64,000 nt of DNA. Source: Lentzea albidocapillata subsp. violacea. Its GTDB lineage: Bacteria; Actinomycetota; Actinomycetes; Mycobacteriales; Pseudonocardiaceae. The position numbers and the translations under genes were made by a program. Of this stretch, positions 27,160 to 34,174 are shown piece after piece. A model generated the notes under the pieces. That model was not told where the DNA came from, made no database searches, and worked only from the letters and a program-made list of their open reading frames with translations. The stretch covers positions 186,001 through 250,000 of the forward strand of contig NZ_FNET01000003.1 in NCBI RefSeq assembly GCF_900100275.1, in the 5' to 3' direction. How positions within the stretch are numbered: the stretch's first letter is position 1; each line of letters starts with the position of its first letter.

Positions 27160-27470
27160 CCGGGTACTCGGCCGACCTCGAGCGGCTGGACGCCGGGGCG
27201 CGCGAGCTCAAGGGGTTCGCGGGGCAGGCAGGCGAGATCGCGGGGACGCTCGACCGGGCGCTCTCCTCGTTCGGTGCCTGCTGGGGTGACGACGCGGTCG
27301 GGCAGAGTTTCGCCGCCTCGCACGACAAGCCGTCCGGGGACGCCACCGGGGCGTTGTCGGGACTGGCGACGACGCTGGGGGACGTGAGCGACAAGCTCGC
27401 CGCGACGGCCTCCACGTACCGGCACGTCGAGGAGCAGAACGCGTCCGGGATGAGAAGGTTGGAAGGCTGA
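27156..27470 (+). CDS. WXG100 family protein (Esx-like)
   Basis: 104 residues in two helices. The turn CWGDDAVG near 43 stands for the WXG motif and STYRHVEEQN at the end supplies the YxxxE export signal. It probably forms a dimer with, or guides the export of, the large toxin encoded two bases downstream. Overlaps the YbaB gene by four bases. Confidence 0.85.
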   Translation: MTGYSADLERLDAGARELKGFAGQAGEIAGTLDRALSSFGACWGDDAVGQSFAASHDKPSGDATGALSGLATTLGDVSDKLAATASTYRHVEEQNASGMRRLEG

Positions 27471-27471
27471 C

Positions 27472-29988
27472 ATGGGCATCGAGCTTCCCGCCGAACTCAC
27501 CGCCGTCGCGGCCAAGGCCGGTGTCTCGTGGCCCAAGGCCGACGAGGACGCCATGCGTTCCAGCGCCACCGCGTGGCGCGAGGCCGGCGACAAGATCAAG
27601 AGCCTCGGCACCACGTCCGACGGCGCCGCGAACCGTGCACTGGACGGCATGACCGGTGGCACCGGTGACGCGGCACGCGGTCGCTGGGCCAAGGTCGTGG
27701 CTCCGGACGGCGACTTCCACCGCGCCGCCAGCGGCTGCCACGCCGCCGCCGACCGTCTCGACCACGCCGCCAAGCAGGTCGGTGCCGCGAAGGTCGAGAT
27801 CGTCCGCGAGCTCGTGGCGCTGGCCAAGAACAACGACGCCGCGACGATCTCGGCCGGCGCCGGCAACCCCACCGCGCTGCTCGGCCTCGACACGCTGACG
27901 AAGGGTGCCGCGGCCAACGTCGCGAACCTCCAGAACACGCTGACCTCCGCGATCCGCCTGGACAGCGGCATCGACATGAGCCAGGGCACGCCTCCCGTCA
28001 ACACCGCACCCGGCGCCCACGGGCCCGGCGGTGGACTGCTGTCGCCGGTCACGAACCTCGTCGGTGGCGTGGTTGCCCCGGTGGCGGGCGTGGTCGCTCC
28101 GATCGTCGAGCCCGTCGCCGCCGTGGTCGCCCCCGTGACCGAAGCGGTGGCCCCGGCCGTCGGCGCCGTGACCGCTCCGGTCGCGCCCGTCGTCGGTGCC
28201 GTGACGGCCCCTCTCGCACCTGTCGTCGGTGCCGTGACCGAGGCCGCCGCGCCGGTCCTCGACGCCGCCGCTCCCGCGACCGCACCCGCCGCCGCAGTCG
28301 TGCAGCCGGTGCTGGACGCGGTGCCCGGTGGCCGCGACGCCGCCGGTCCGGTGTTCGACGGCCGGGGTGACGGCCAGGGCCAGGGTGACGGTCAGGGCAA
28401 TGGTGACGGACACGGCCGTGGTGAAGGCCCCGGTCGAGGCGAGGGCAAGGGCCTGGTGGCCGACGTGGGCCAGGCGGTGGGCCAGGTCGCCGCGCCCGTC
28501 GCGCAGCCGGTGGCCGGTGCGATCCCGAGCGTCGCGGGCACCCTCGGCCCCATCACCGAAGGCACGACCCAGGCGTCCGCCGCCGTGCTCGACCCGCCGC
28601 TGGTCCGAGGTGGCGAACTGCCGAGCCAGGCTCCGGCCGCACCTCAGTCCGCGGCGCCCGCAGCCCCGGCCGCACCCGCTGCCCCGGCGATGGGCGCGGC
28701 TCCGGCCGGTGGCCCGGTGGGCGGTCCGATCGGTGGCGCCGCCGGTGGTGTTCCGGCGGCCGCGTCCCAGGTCGGTGCGGTCGTGGGCCAGCAGGGTGCC
28801 GCGCAGGCACCCGGTCAGCAGGGCCAGGCCGCTCAGCAGAGCCAGCAGGCCGCCAAGGCCGCGGCCGACGCGAAGGCAGCCGAACTCAAGTCCGGCGAGG
28901 CCAAGGCGGGTGCGCAGGCAGCCGCGGCCAAGACCGGTTTCCCCGGTGCGGTACCGAGCCAGCCCACCCAGTTCGGCGGCCAGGCCGGAATCCAGCCGAG
29001 CCAGGCGCAGGGGCCGGGCCACACCCAGTCCGGCACGCAGGTCTCCGCCCAGGGGCAGACTTCGCCGGCGGCGGTGACGGCCAAGGACGCCGCCGCCAAG
29101 GACCTGGCGAAGGACACCGCGGACGCACTGCTGGACGGCGACGCCGTCGAGGAACGCGGCGAGCGCCAGGTCGGCGACACCATCGCCGGCCCGGCCGCGC
29201 CAGGCGCCGACGTCGACCTCGGAGCCCTGACCACCACCTCGGGCCCGCTGGCGACGGTGGACCTCGGTGGCTCGCACGCACTGAGCGACCGCCTCGAGAA
29301 CAGGAACGACCTGGCGCTGGCGAATCCCGGCATCGCCGGCGAGATCGCCCGCCACACCTACACGGCGGCCGCGGCCGGCAGCTGGTTCATGGCCGTCTTC
29401 CTGAGCGCCGGACGGGCCCCGTCCCTCGCCCCCAAGCCGGCCCGCCAGCTCCCGCCGCCCCCGCGGGAGGAGGAGCAGGCCGTCCCGAGGTTCGCCCCGG
29501 ACGACCACCCGCAGCCGATCGACACGTCCACCGCGCAGCCGGTCCGTGCCAGCACCGGTCTCGGCAAGGATCACCCGGTCGTGCAGGAACTCCTGGCCGG
29601 CCACGACCCGCTCGCGGGCATGCACGAACGCGACTGGGAAAGCCTGTTCCAGCACGAGGACGGCACCCCGCGCTGGCCCGCGGAACGCGAGGGCGGCTAC
29701 GAGGACAGCCAGCCAGAAGTCCTCCAGGCAGGTGCCGAGCTCGACAGGTTCGGCACGCCGGAGGGCCGCGTCCTGAGCACGGCGGGTACCCCGTTCGCGC
29801 AACGGTCCCTGCCGCCCCAGGCAGCGGACGAGGGCTACCGCAGGTACCGCGTCACCAGGGACCTGCCCGTCCACCGCACGATCAGCGCGCCCTGGTTCGG
29901 TCAGCCCGGCGGTGGCAGCCGGTACCGGACCACCCACCCCGTCGCGGACCTCGTCGCGCTCGGCTACCTCACGGAGATCACCGCATGA
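27472..29988 (+). CDS. CpnT-like polymorphic toxin: WXG100-type domain plus TNT (NADase) domain
   Basis: 838 residues. N-terminal 1-160: WXG100-like export domain (SWPKADEDAMRSSATAWREAG). Middle 160-700: long Ala/Pro/Val/Gln-rich region with VVAPVAGVVAPI-type repeats and a Gly/Asp/Gln block. C-terminal 758-838: TNT fold, with LDRFGTPEGR, GTPFAQRSLPP, APWFGQPGGGSRY and LVALGYLTEI. TNT of M. tuberculosis hydrolyses NAD+. The Gln of the family's GGGxQ motif is Arg 817 here, and YHxY-like positions read YRRY (789-792), so activity may be altered. A putative immunity gene overlaps the stop. Confidence 0.87.
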   Translation: MGIELPAELTAVAAKAGVSWPKADEDAMRSSATAWREAGDKIKSLGTTSDGAANRALDGMTGGTGDAARGRWAKVVAPDGDFHRAASGCHAAADRLDHAAKQVGAAKVEIVRELVALAKNNDAATISAGAGNPTALLGLDTLTKGAAANVANLQNTLTSAIRLDSGIDMSQGTPPVNTAPGAHGPGGGLLSPVTNLVGGVVAPVAGVVAPIVEPVAAVVAPVTEAVAPAVGAVTAPVAPVVGAVTAPLAPVVGAVTEAAAPVLDAAAPATAPAAAVVQPVLDAVPGGRDAAGPVFDGRGDGQGQGDGQGNGDGHGRGEGPGRGEGKGLVADVGQAVGQVAAPVAQPVAGAIPSVAGTLGPITEGTTQASAAVLDPPLVRGGELPSQAPAAPQSAAPAAPAAPAAPAMGAAPAGGPVGGPIGGAAGGVPAAASQVGAVVGQQGAAQAPGQQGQAAQQSQQAAKAAADAKAAELKSGEAKAGAQAAAAKTGFPGAVPSQPTQFGGQAGIQPSQAQGPGHTQSGTQVSAQGQTSPAAVTAKDAAAKDLAKDTADALLDGDAVEERGERQVGDTIAGPAAPGADVDLGALTTTSGPLATVDLGGSHALSDRLENRNDLALANPGIAGEIARHTYTAAAAGSWFMAVFLSAGRAPSLAPKPARQLPPPPREEEQAVPRFAPDDHPQPIDTSTAQPVRASTGLGKDHPVVQELLAGHDPLAGMHERDWESLFQHEDGTPRWPAEREGGYEDSQPEVLQAGAELDRFGTPEGRVLSTAGTPFAQRSLPPQAADEGYRRYRVTRDLPVHRTISAPWFGQPGGGSRYRTTHPVADLVALGYLTEITA

Positions 29989-30245
29989 ACGTCGAGTCGC
30001 TGCCGGAGTGGCTGACCAGGATCGGCGTGCCCGACGACGTCGTCAGCATCGGCGAGGAGGCGGACCAGCGCTGGTGCCTCCTCACCGATGAGGACGGCAA
30101 GGGTCACGAGGTGTTCTGGCAGGAGCAGGGCAACCGCTACGACTGGGCCCGGTTCGACGACGAGAGCGTGGCGTGCCACTACCTCTTCGGCCGGCTGGCC
30201 TGGGCCCAGGTCGCGCGCGGAAGCCTCACCGTGCCAACAGCTTGA
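29985..30245 (+). CDS. Putative immunity protein for the TNT toxin
   Basis: 86 residues, small, acidic and without a signal peptide (LPEWLTRIGVPDDVVSIG, DQRWCLL, VFWQEQGNRYDW, ACHYLFGRLAW). Small proteins of this general look often follow TNT-domain genes. The ATG overlaps the toxin stop by four bases (ATGA), which gives coupled translation as expected for a toxin-immunity pair. The role is inferred from position; no fold is firmly recognised. The 3' end overlaps the convergent hisN by 20 bases. Confidence 0.65.
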   Translation: MNVESLPEWLTRIGVPDDVVSIGEEADQRWCLLTDEDGKGHEVFWQEQGNRYDWARFDDESVACHYLFGRLAWAQVARGSLTVPTA

Positions 30246-31005
30246 GCGCGGCCTCGTGCAGGTGGCCGTTCGACGTCAGCACGCTGCCGCCGTCGTAGCG
30301 CTCCTCGCCGTCCAGCGAGGTGAAACGGCCACCCGCCTCGGTCACCAGCACCTGGAACGGGGCGATGTCCCACGGGTTCGCCACGCACTCGGGCGCCAGG
30401 TCGATGGCGCCCTCGGCGACCAGGCAGTGCTGGTAGAAGTCGCCGAACGCGCGGCTCTCCCAGGTCGCGTCCACCAAACGCAGGTACGCCTCGCGAGAGT
30501 GGTACTCGACCCACGACTTGATGTCCGTCGTCGACACGTAGGCGTCTTCGAGAGAGCGCACACCGGACACGGAGATCGCGCGTTCACCGGAGGCGTCCGA
30601 CGCGAACGCGCCACCGCCGGCGGCCGCCCACCAGCGGCGGCCCATGGCGGGCGCGGACACGACGCCCACGACCGGCACGCCGTCCTCGACCAGGGCGATC
30701 AGCGTCGCCCAGATCGGCACACCGCGCAGGAAGTTCTTGGTGCCGTCGATCGGGTCGAGCACCCAGACGCGGGACGCGTCCAGCGTGCCGCCGCGTTCCT
30801 CGCCCATGACGACGTCGTCCGGACGTTCGGCAGCCAGCACGGCACGGACCGCGTCCTCGACGGCGACGTCGGCGTCGGTGACGGGCGTGCGGTCCGGCTT
30901 GCGCTCCACGGCGAGGTCGTGCGCGCGGAACCGGGTCGCGGTGATCGCGTCGGCGGCGTCGGCGAGGCGGAGGGCGAGTTCGAGATCAGCATCGTGGCGT
31001 GACAC
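30226..31005 (-). CDS. hisN: Histidinol-phosphatase, inositol monophosphatase family
   Basis: 259 residues. Metal-site motifs of the IMPase family are complete: GEERGGTLD, WVLDPIDGTKNFLRGVPIW and NPWDIAPFQVLVTEAGG. The full set matches the actinobacterial HisN group that dephosphorylates L-histidinol phosphate; action on inositol or other sugar phosphates cannot be excluded. Starts at GTG 31005, divergent from a two-component system with only 32 bases between starts. Confidence 0.87.
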   Translation of the reverse strand: MSRHDADLELALRLADAADAITATRFRAHDLAVERKPDRTPVTDADVAVEDAVRAVLAAERPDDVVMGEERGGTLDASRVWVLDPIDGTKNFLRGVPIWATLIALVEDGVPVVGVVSAPAMGRRWWAAAGGGAFASDASGERAISVSGVRSLEDAYVSTTDIKSWVEYHSREAYLRLVDATWESRAFGDFYQHCLVAEGAIDLAPECVANPWDIAPFQVLVTEAGGRFTSLDGEERYDGGSVLTSNGHLHEAALKLLAR

Positions 31006-31024
31006 GCGGCGATCGTTCCACGAA

Positions 31025-31030
31025 TACGCT
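31025..31030 (+). promoter_or_regulatory. Predicted -10 box of a leaderless promoter (response regulator)
   Basis: TACGCT is followed by seven bases and GTG 31038; the same hexamer and spacing occur before the cyclotransferase gene at 9246. Confidence 0.55.
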
Positions 31031-31037
31031 GGGGCCC

Positions 31038-31712
31038 GTGAGCGTGGTGTTGCTGGCCGAGGACGACCCGGCCATCGCGGAACCTCTCTCCCGCGCGTTG
31101 ACGCGGGAGGGGTATTCCGTGCAGGTCGTCAGTGACGGGCCAAGTGCCTTCGACACCGCCATCGCCGGGGGCATCGACCTCCTGGTGCTGGACCTCGGCC
31201 TGCCGGGCATGGACGGGCTGGAGGTGTGCCGGCGGCTGCGCCAGAGCGGCAGGGGCGTGCCCGTGCTGATGCTCACGGCCCGGGCCGACGAGGTCGACTT
31301 CGTGGTCGGGCTCGACGCGGGCGCGGACGACTATGTCGCCAAGCCGTTCCGCCTGGCCGAGCTGATGGCCCGCATCCGGGCGCTGCTGCGTCGCCGCGCG
31401 CCGGGAACGCTGGAGGTCAACGGCGTGCGCGTCGACCTGGCCGCCCGCCGCGTCACCGTCGACGGCGGCGAGATCCAGCTCGCGAACAAGGAGTTCGAGC
31501 TGCTCAAGGTGCTGATCCAGCGCGCGGGCCAGGTCGTGAGCCGCGACGAGATCCTGTCGGAGGTCTGGAACGACCCGGACCTCAAGGGCAGCAAGACGCT
31601 CGACATGCACATGTCGTGGCTGCGCAGGAAGCTCAGCGACGGCACCCCGAACTCAGCCGAGAAGCACATCGCGACCGTGCGCGGCCGCGGCTTCCGCTTC
31701 AACGCCGACTAG
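31038..31712 (+). CDS. OmpR/PhoB family response regulator
   Basis: 224 residues. Receiver domain: acidic pocket AEDDP, phospho-acceptor Asp in LVLDLGLPGMDG, then LTARADE and the Lys of AKPF. C-terminal winged helix: NKEFELLKVLIQRAGQVVSRDEIL ... DMHMSWLRRKL ... VRGRGFRF. GTG 31038 begins the protein just before the first beta strand. The last base of its stop is the first base of the histidine kinase start, so the two are one operon and a cognate pair. Confidence 0.94.
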   Translation: MSVVLLAEDDPAIAEPLSRALTREGYSVQVVSDGPSAFDTAIAGGIDLLVLDLGLPGMDGLEVCRRLRQSGRGVPVLMLTARADEVDFVVGLDAGADDYVAKPFRLAELMARIRALLRRRAPGTLEVNGVRVDLAARRVTVDGGEIQLANKEFELLKVLIQRAGQVVSRDEILSEVWNDPDLKGSKTLDMHMSWLRRKLSDGTPNSAEKHIATVRGRGFRFNAD

Positions 31713-32986
31713 TGCGCCGCCGGATCCTGCGGGCGATCCTGCTCGCCGTCGCCGTCACCGGGATCGTGCTGGGCCTCCCGCTCGGCTACACCGCGCTGCA
31801 GCTCGTCGAGGACACGGCCCGCGCCGACCTGAGCGAAAGCGCCCAGCGGATCGCGACGACGTTCGACGACCAGCTGGCCAAGCAGCAGAGCCTCGACATC
31901 GAGGCCGTCCGGATCGCCATCCCCACCGACGGCCGTCTCACCGTCGTGTCGGCAGGCGCCACCCAGGTCACGGGTCCCTCGCCGGGCAACGACCCGCTGA
32001 CCGTCGAACTGCCGATCGCCCAGCAGGGCACCGTCCGCCTGGAGATCCCCTCCGGCCCGATGCACACCTCGCAGGCTCAGGTGGCAGGCCTGGTGCTGCT
32101 CCTGCTGGCGCTCTCCGTCGGCACCGGCACCGTCGTCGCCCTGGTGACGGCGCAAACGCTTGCCCGCCCGCTGGGTCACGTGGCCGCCCGCGCGTCCCGG
32201 CTCGGAGCCGGCGACTTCCGCGCCGACGAGCAGCGCTACCACATCCAGGAGCTCGACGCGGTCTCCGACGCACTCGACACGTCCGCCACCGCGCTGGCGA
32301 GGCTGGTCCAGCGCGAACGCGAACTGGTCGGTGACGTCTCCCACCAGCTCCGCAGCCGCCTCACGGCCCTCCAGCTGCGCCTGGAAGCCCTCGCCGAGCA
32401 CCCGGAACCCGAGACGGCCGCCGAGGCGCGCGCGGCCCTGGACCAGGCCGAACGCCTCGCCGCCGTGCTGGACGAACTCCTCGCCGCCGCCCGCGCGGCC
32501 CGAGCCGTCGACGCCGAGCCGCTGGAGCTGCGGCCCGCGCTGAACCTGATCGCCGACGAGTGGCGCGAGCAGGTCAAGAGCCAGGGCCGGGCGCTACGCG
32601 TCCGCGTCCCGGACGGCCTGCTGGCCCGCGCCACCCCCGCTCGCCTTCGCGAAGCCATCGGGGTGCTGCTGGACAACGCCCTGCGCCATGGCGAGGGGTC
32701 GGTCGTGGTCTCCGCACGCAGCGAGGAGGGCACCGTCGTCGTAGAGGTCAGCGACGGCGGAGCGGGCGTGCCGGACGAGCTCGCGGCGCACATCTTCGAG
32801 CGCGGTGTCTCCGGCGGCGGCTCGACCGGTGTGGGCCTGGCGCTCGCACGGGCGCTGGTCGACGCGGACGGCGGCCGGTTGGAGCTGTCCACGGCGCGGC
32901 CGGCGACGTTCGCCGTGTTCCTGCCGGTGCCGAAGGCGCAGGACGTGGTGGGGATCTCCTGGAAGCAGCCGAACACGCCGCGTTAG
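31712..32986 (+). CDS. Sensor histidine kinase
   Basis: 424 residues from GTG 31712. TM1 at 5-28, a short extracytoplasmic sensor domain, TM2 near 125-150, HAMP linker (RPLGHVAARASRLGAGDF), phospho-acceptor His in VGDVSHQLRSRLTAL near 210, N-box LLDNALRHGEG, G1 box SDGGAGVP and G2 box GVGLALARALV. The signal is unknown. Convergent with the GtrA genes. Confidence 0.93.
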   Translation: MRRRILRAILLAVAVTGIVLGLPLGYTALQLVEDTARADLSESAQRIATTFDDQLAKQQSLDIEAVRIAIPTDGRLTVVSAGATQVTGPSPGNDPLTVELPIAQQGTVRLEIPSGPMHTSQAQVAGLVLLLLALSVGTGTVVALVTAQTLARPLGHVAARASRLGAGDFRADEQRYHIQELDAVSDALDTSATALARLVQRERELVGDVSHQLRSRLTALQLRLEALAEHPEPETAAEARAALDQAERLAAVLDELLAAARAARAVDAEPLELRPALNLIADEWREQVKSQGRALRVRVPDGLLARATPARLREAIGVLLDNALRHGEGSVVVSARSEEGTVVVEVSDGGAGVPDELAAHIFERGVSGGGSTGVGLALARALVDADGGRLELSTARPATFAVFLPVPKAQDVVGISWKQPNTPR

Positions 32987-32999
32987 TGGCGCGAGCCCG

Positions 33000-33533
33000 C
33001 TAGGAGTGGCCGAGTTCCTTCTCTTCCTCGATCGACCGGCCCTTGCGGCCGTTCTCCTCGGGGAAGACCCAGTTCTTGTAGCCGTACCAGCGGAACGCCA
33101 TCGCGATGAGCGTGCCGATGATCTGCGCGCTCAGGAAGTCCGAGATCTCCTCGGTGAGCCGCGACACGTGCGGTTCCTGCAGGTGGAACGCGTACCGCGC
33201 GATGTACAGCGGGATCGAGTTCAGCACGATGCCGATGCCGTTGACCAGGAAGAACAGCAACGCCTCGTGGTGACGCTCGCGGCCGCCGCGGGTGCGGAAC
33301 GACCACTCCCTGTTCAGGATGTACGACACGATCGTGGCGACCAGCGTCGCGATGATCTTCGCCGTCACCGGGTTGTTCGGCAGGACCACCGTCTTGATCC
33401 CGAAGAACAGGACCGTGTCGATCACGAAGCAGGTGCCCCCGACCAGGGCGAACTTGACTAGTTCACGATGCTTCAGCGCGATCGACCGGATCGGTTCCGG
33501 GAACCGCGAGACCACTGTTTCGGCTAGGGACAC
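33000..33533 (-). CDS. GtrA family membrane protein (copy 1)
   Basis: 177 residues with four membrane segments. The family pattern is FALVGGTCFVIDTVLFF, REWSFRTRGG and a C-terminal FRWYGYKNWVFP. GtrA-like proteins take part in translocating lipid-linked sugars or modifying cell-wall glycans. GTG 33533 has a leaderless -10 box inside the neighbouring paralogue. Corresponds by position to Rv3277 next to purK in M. tuberculosis. Confidence 0.9.
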   Translation of the reverse strand: MSLAETVVSRFPEPIRSIALKHRELVKFALVGGTCFVIDTVLFFGIKTVVLPNNPVTAKIIATLVATIVSYILNREWSFRTRGGRERHHEALLFFLVNGIGIVLNSIPLYIARYAFHLQEPHVSRLTEEISDFLSAQIIGTLIAMAFRWYGYKNWVFPEENGRKGRSIEEEKELGHS

Positions 33534-34065
33534 GCGACGAGTCTACGGAGATCGGGTGAACACGCCGGTCCGGCCGAGCGCCCGCGTCGGGGAAGACCCA
33601 GCGGCGCATCGCCCAGAACTTGAAGCCGGTCGCGAGCAGCATGCCGAGGATCGAGCCCGAGACGAAGTCCGCGATTTCCTCGGTCAGGACCGACACGAAC
33701 GGGGCCTGCAGGCCGAACAGGTGCCGCGACAGCCACAGCGGGGCGATGTTGATGCCCACGGCGACGCCACTCACCAGGAAGAACAGGGCGGCCTCATGGT
33801 GGCGTTCGCGGCCGCCGCGGGTGTGGAAGGACCACTCGCGCGACAGCACGTACGAAGCGATGATCGCCACCAGCACGCCGATGACCTTGGCGGTGACGAC
33901 CTTGTCGGTCAGCACGGTGAGCTTGAGCGCGTACCAGACACCGTTGTCGATGATGAACGTTGTGCCGCCTACCAGCGCGAACCGGAGCAACTCGCGGTGC
34001 TTGTGCATCAGGAACTGGACCGGTTCCGGCAGCCGGCTCATGGCGCGGCGAACGACTGGCAGCAC
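33463..34065 (-). CDS. GtrA family membrane protein (copy 2)
   Basis: 200 residues and a tandem paralogue of the gene at 33000-33533 (shared LKFALVGGT-like start, REWSFHTRGGRERHHEA, FKFWAMRRWVFP). Four membrane segments, then a non-conserved 35-residue tail that runs 71 bases into the next gene. GTG 34065 is spaced for a leaderless start; ATG 34041 is an alternative. Tandem duplication suggests two lipid-sugar flippase partners. Confidence 0.88.
   Translation of the reverse strand: MLPVVRRAMSRLPEPVQFLMHKHRELLRFALVGGTTFIIDNGVWYALKLTVLTDKVVTAKVIGVLVAIIASYVLSREWSFHTRGGRERHHEAALFFLVSGVAVGINIAPLWLSRHLFGLQAPFVSVLTEEIADFVSGSILGMLLATGFKFWAMRRWVFPDAGARPDRRVHPISVDSSRVPSRNSGLAVPGTDPVDRAEAS
33540..33545 (-). 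promoter_or_regulatory. Predicted -10 box of a leaderless promoter (GtrA copy 1)
   Basis: TAGACT on the minus strand, six bases before GTG 33533, lies inside the coding sequence of GtrA copy 2. Confidence 0.5.
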
Positions 34066-34071
34066 CGCGCC

Positions 34072-34077
34072 AGCTTA
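34072..34077 (-). promoter_or_regulatory. Predicted -10 box of a leaderless promoter (GtrA copy 2)
   Basis: TAAGCT on the minus strand is followed by six bases and GTG 34065, supporting that start. Confidence 0.5.
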
Positions 34078-34174
34078 CGGATCTAGGTAACGGTGCCCGC
34101 CGCCGGGTGTTACATACCGCGACACAGAGGTGCATGACCTGCACGTTCAGTGACGATCAAAGATCAACTTTTGA

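Noticed and set aside
27208-29937. 909-residue minus-strand frame opposite the toxin gene
   Set aside because: Low-complexity antisense frame of a GC-rich repetitive gene; the plus frame has recognisable domains and coupled neighbours.
33463-34065. Frame overlap of 71 bases between GtrA copies as a sign of frameshift
   Set aside because: Both proteins have complete four-helix cores; only the non-conserved tail of copy 2 overlaps.
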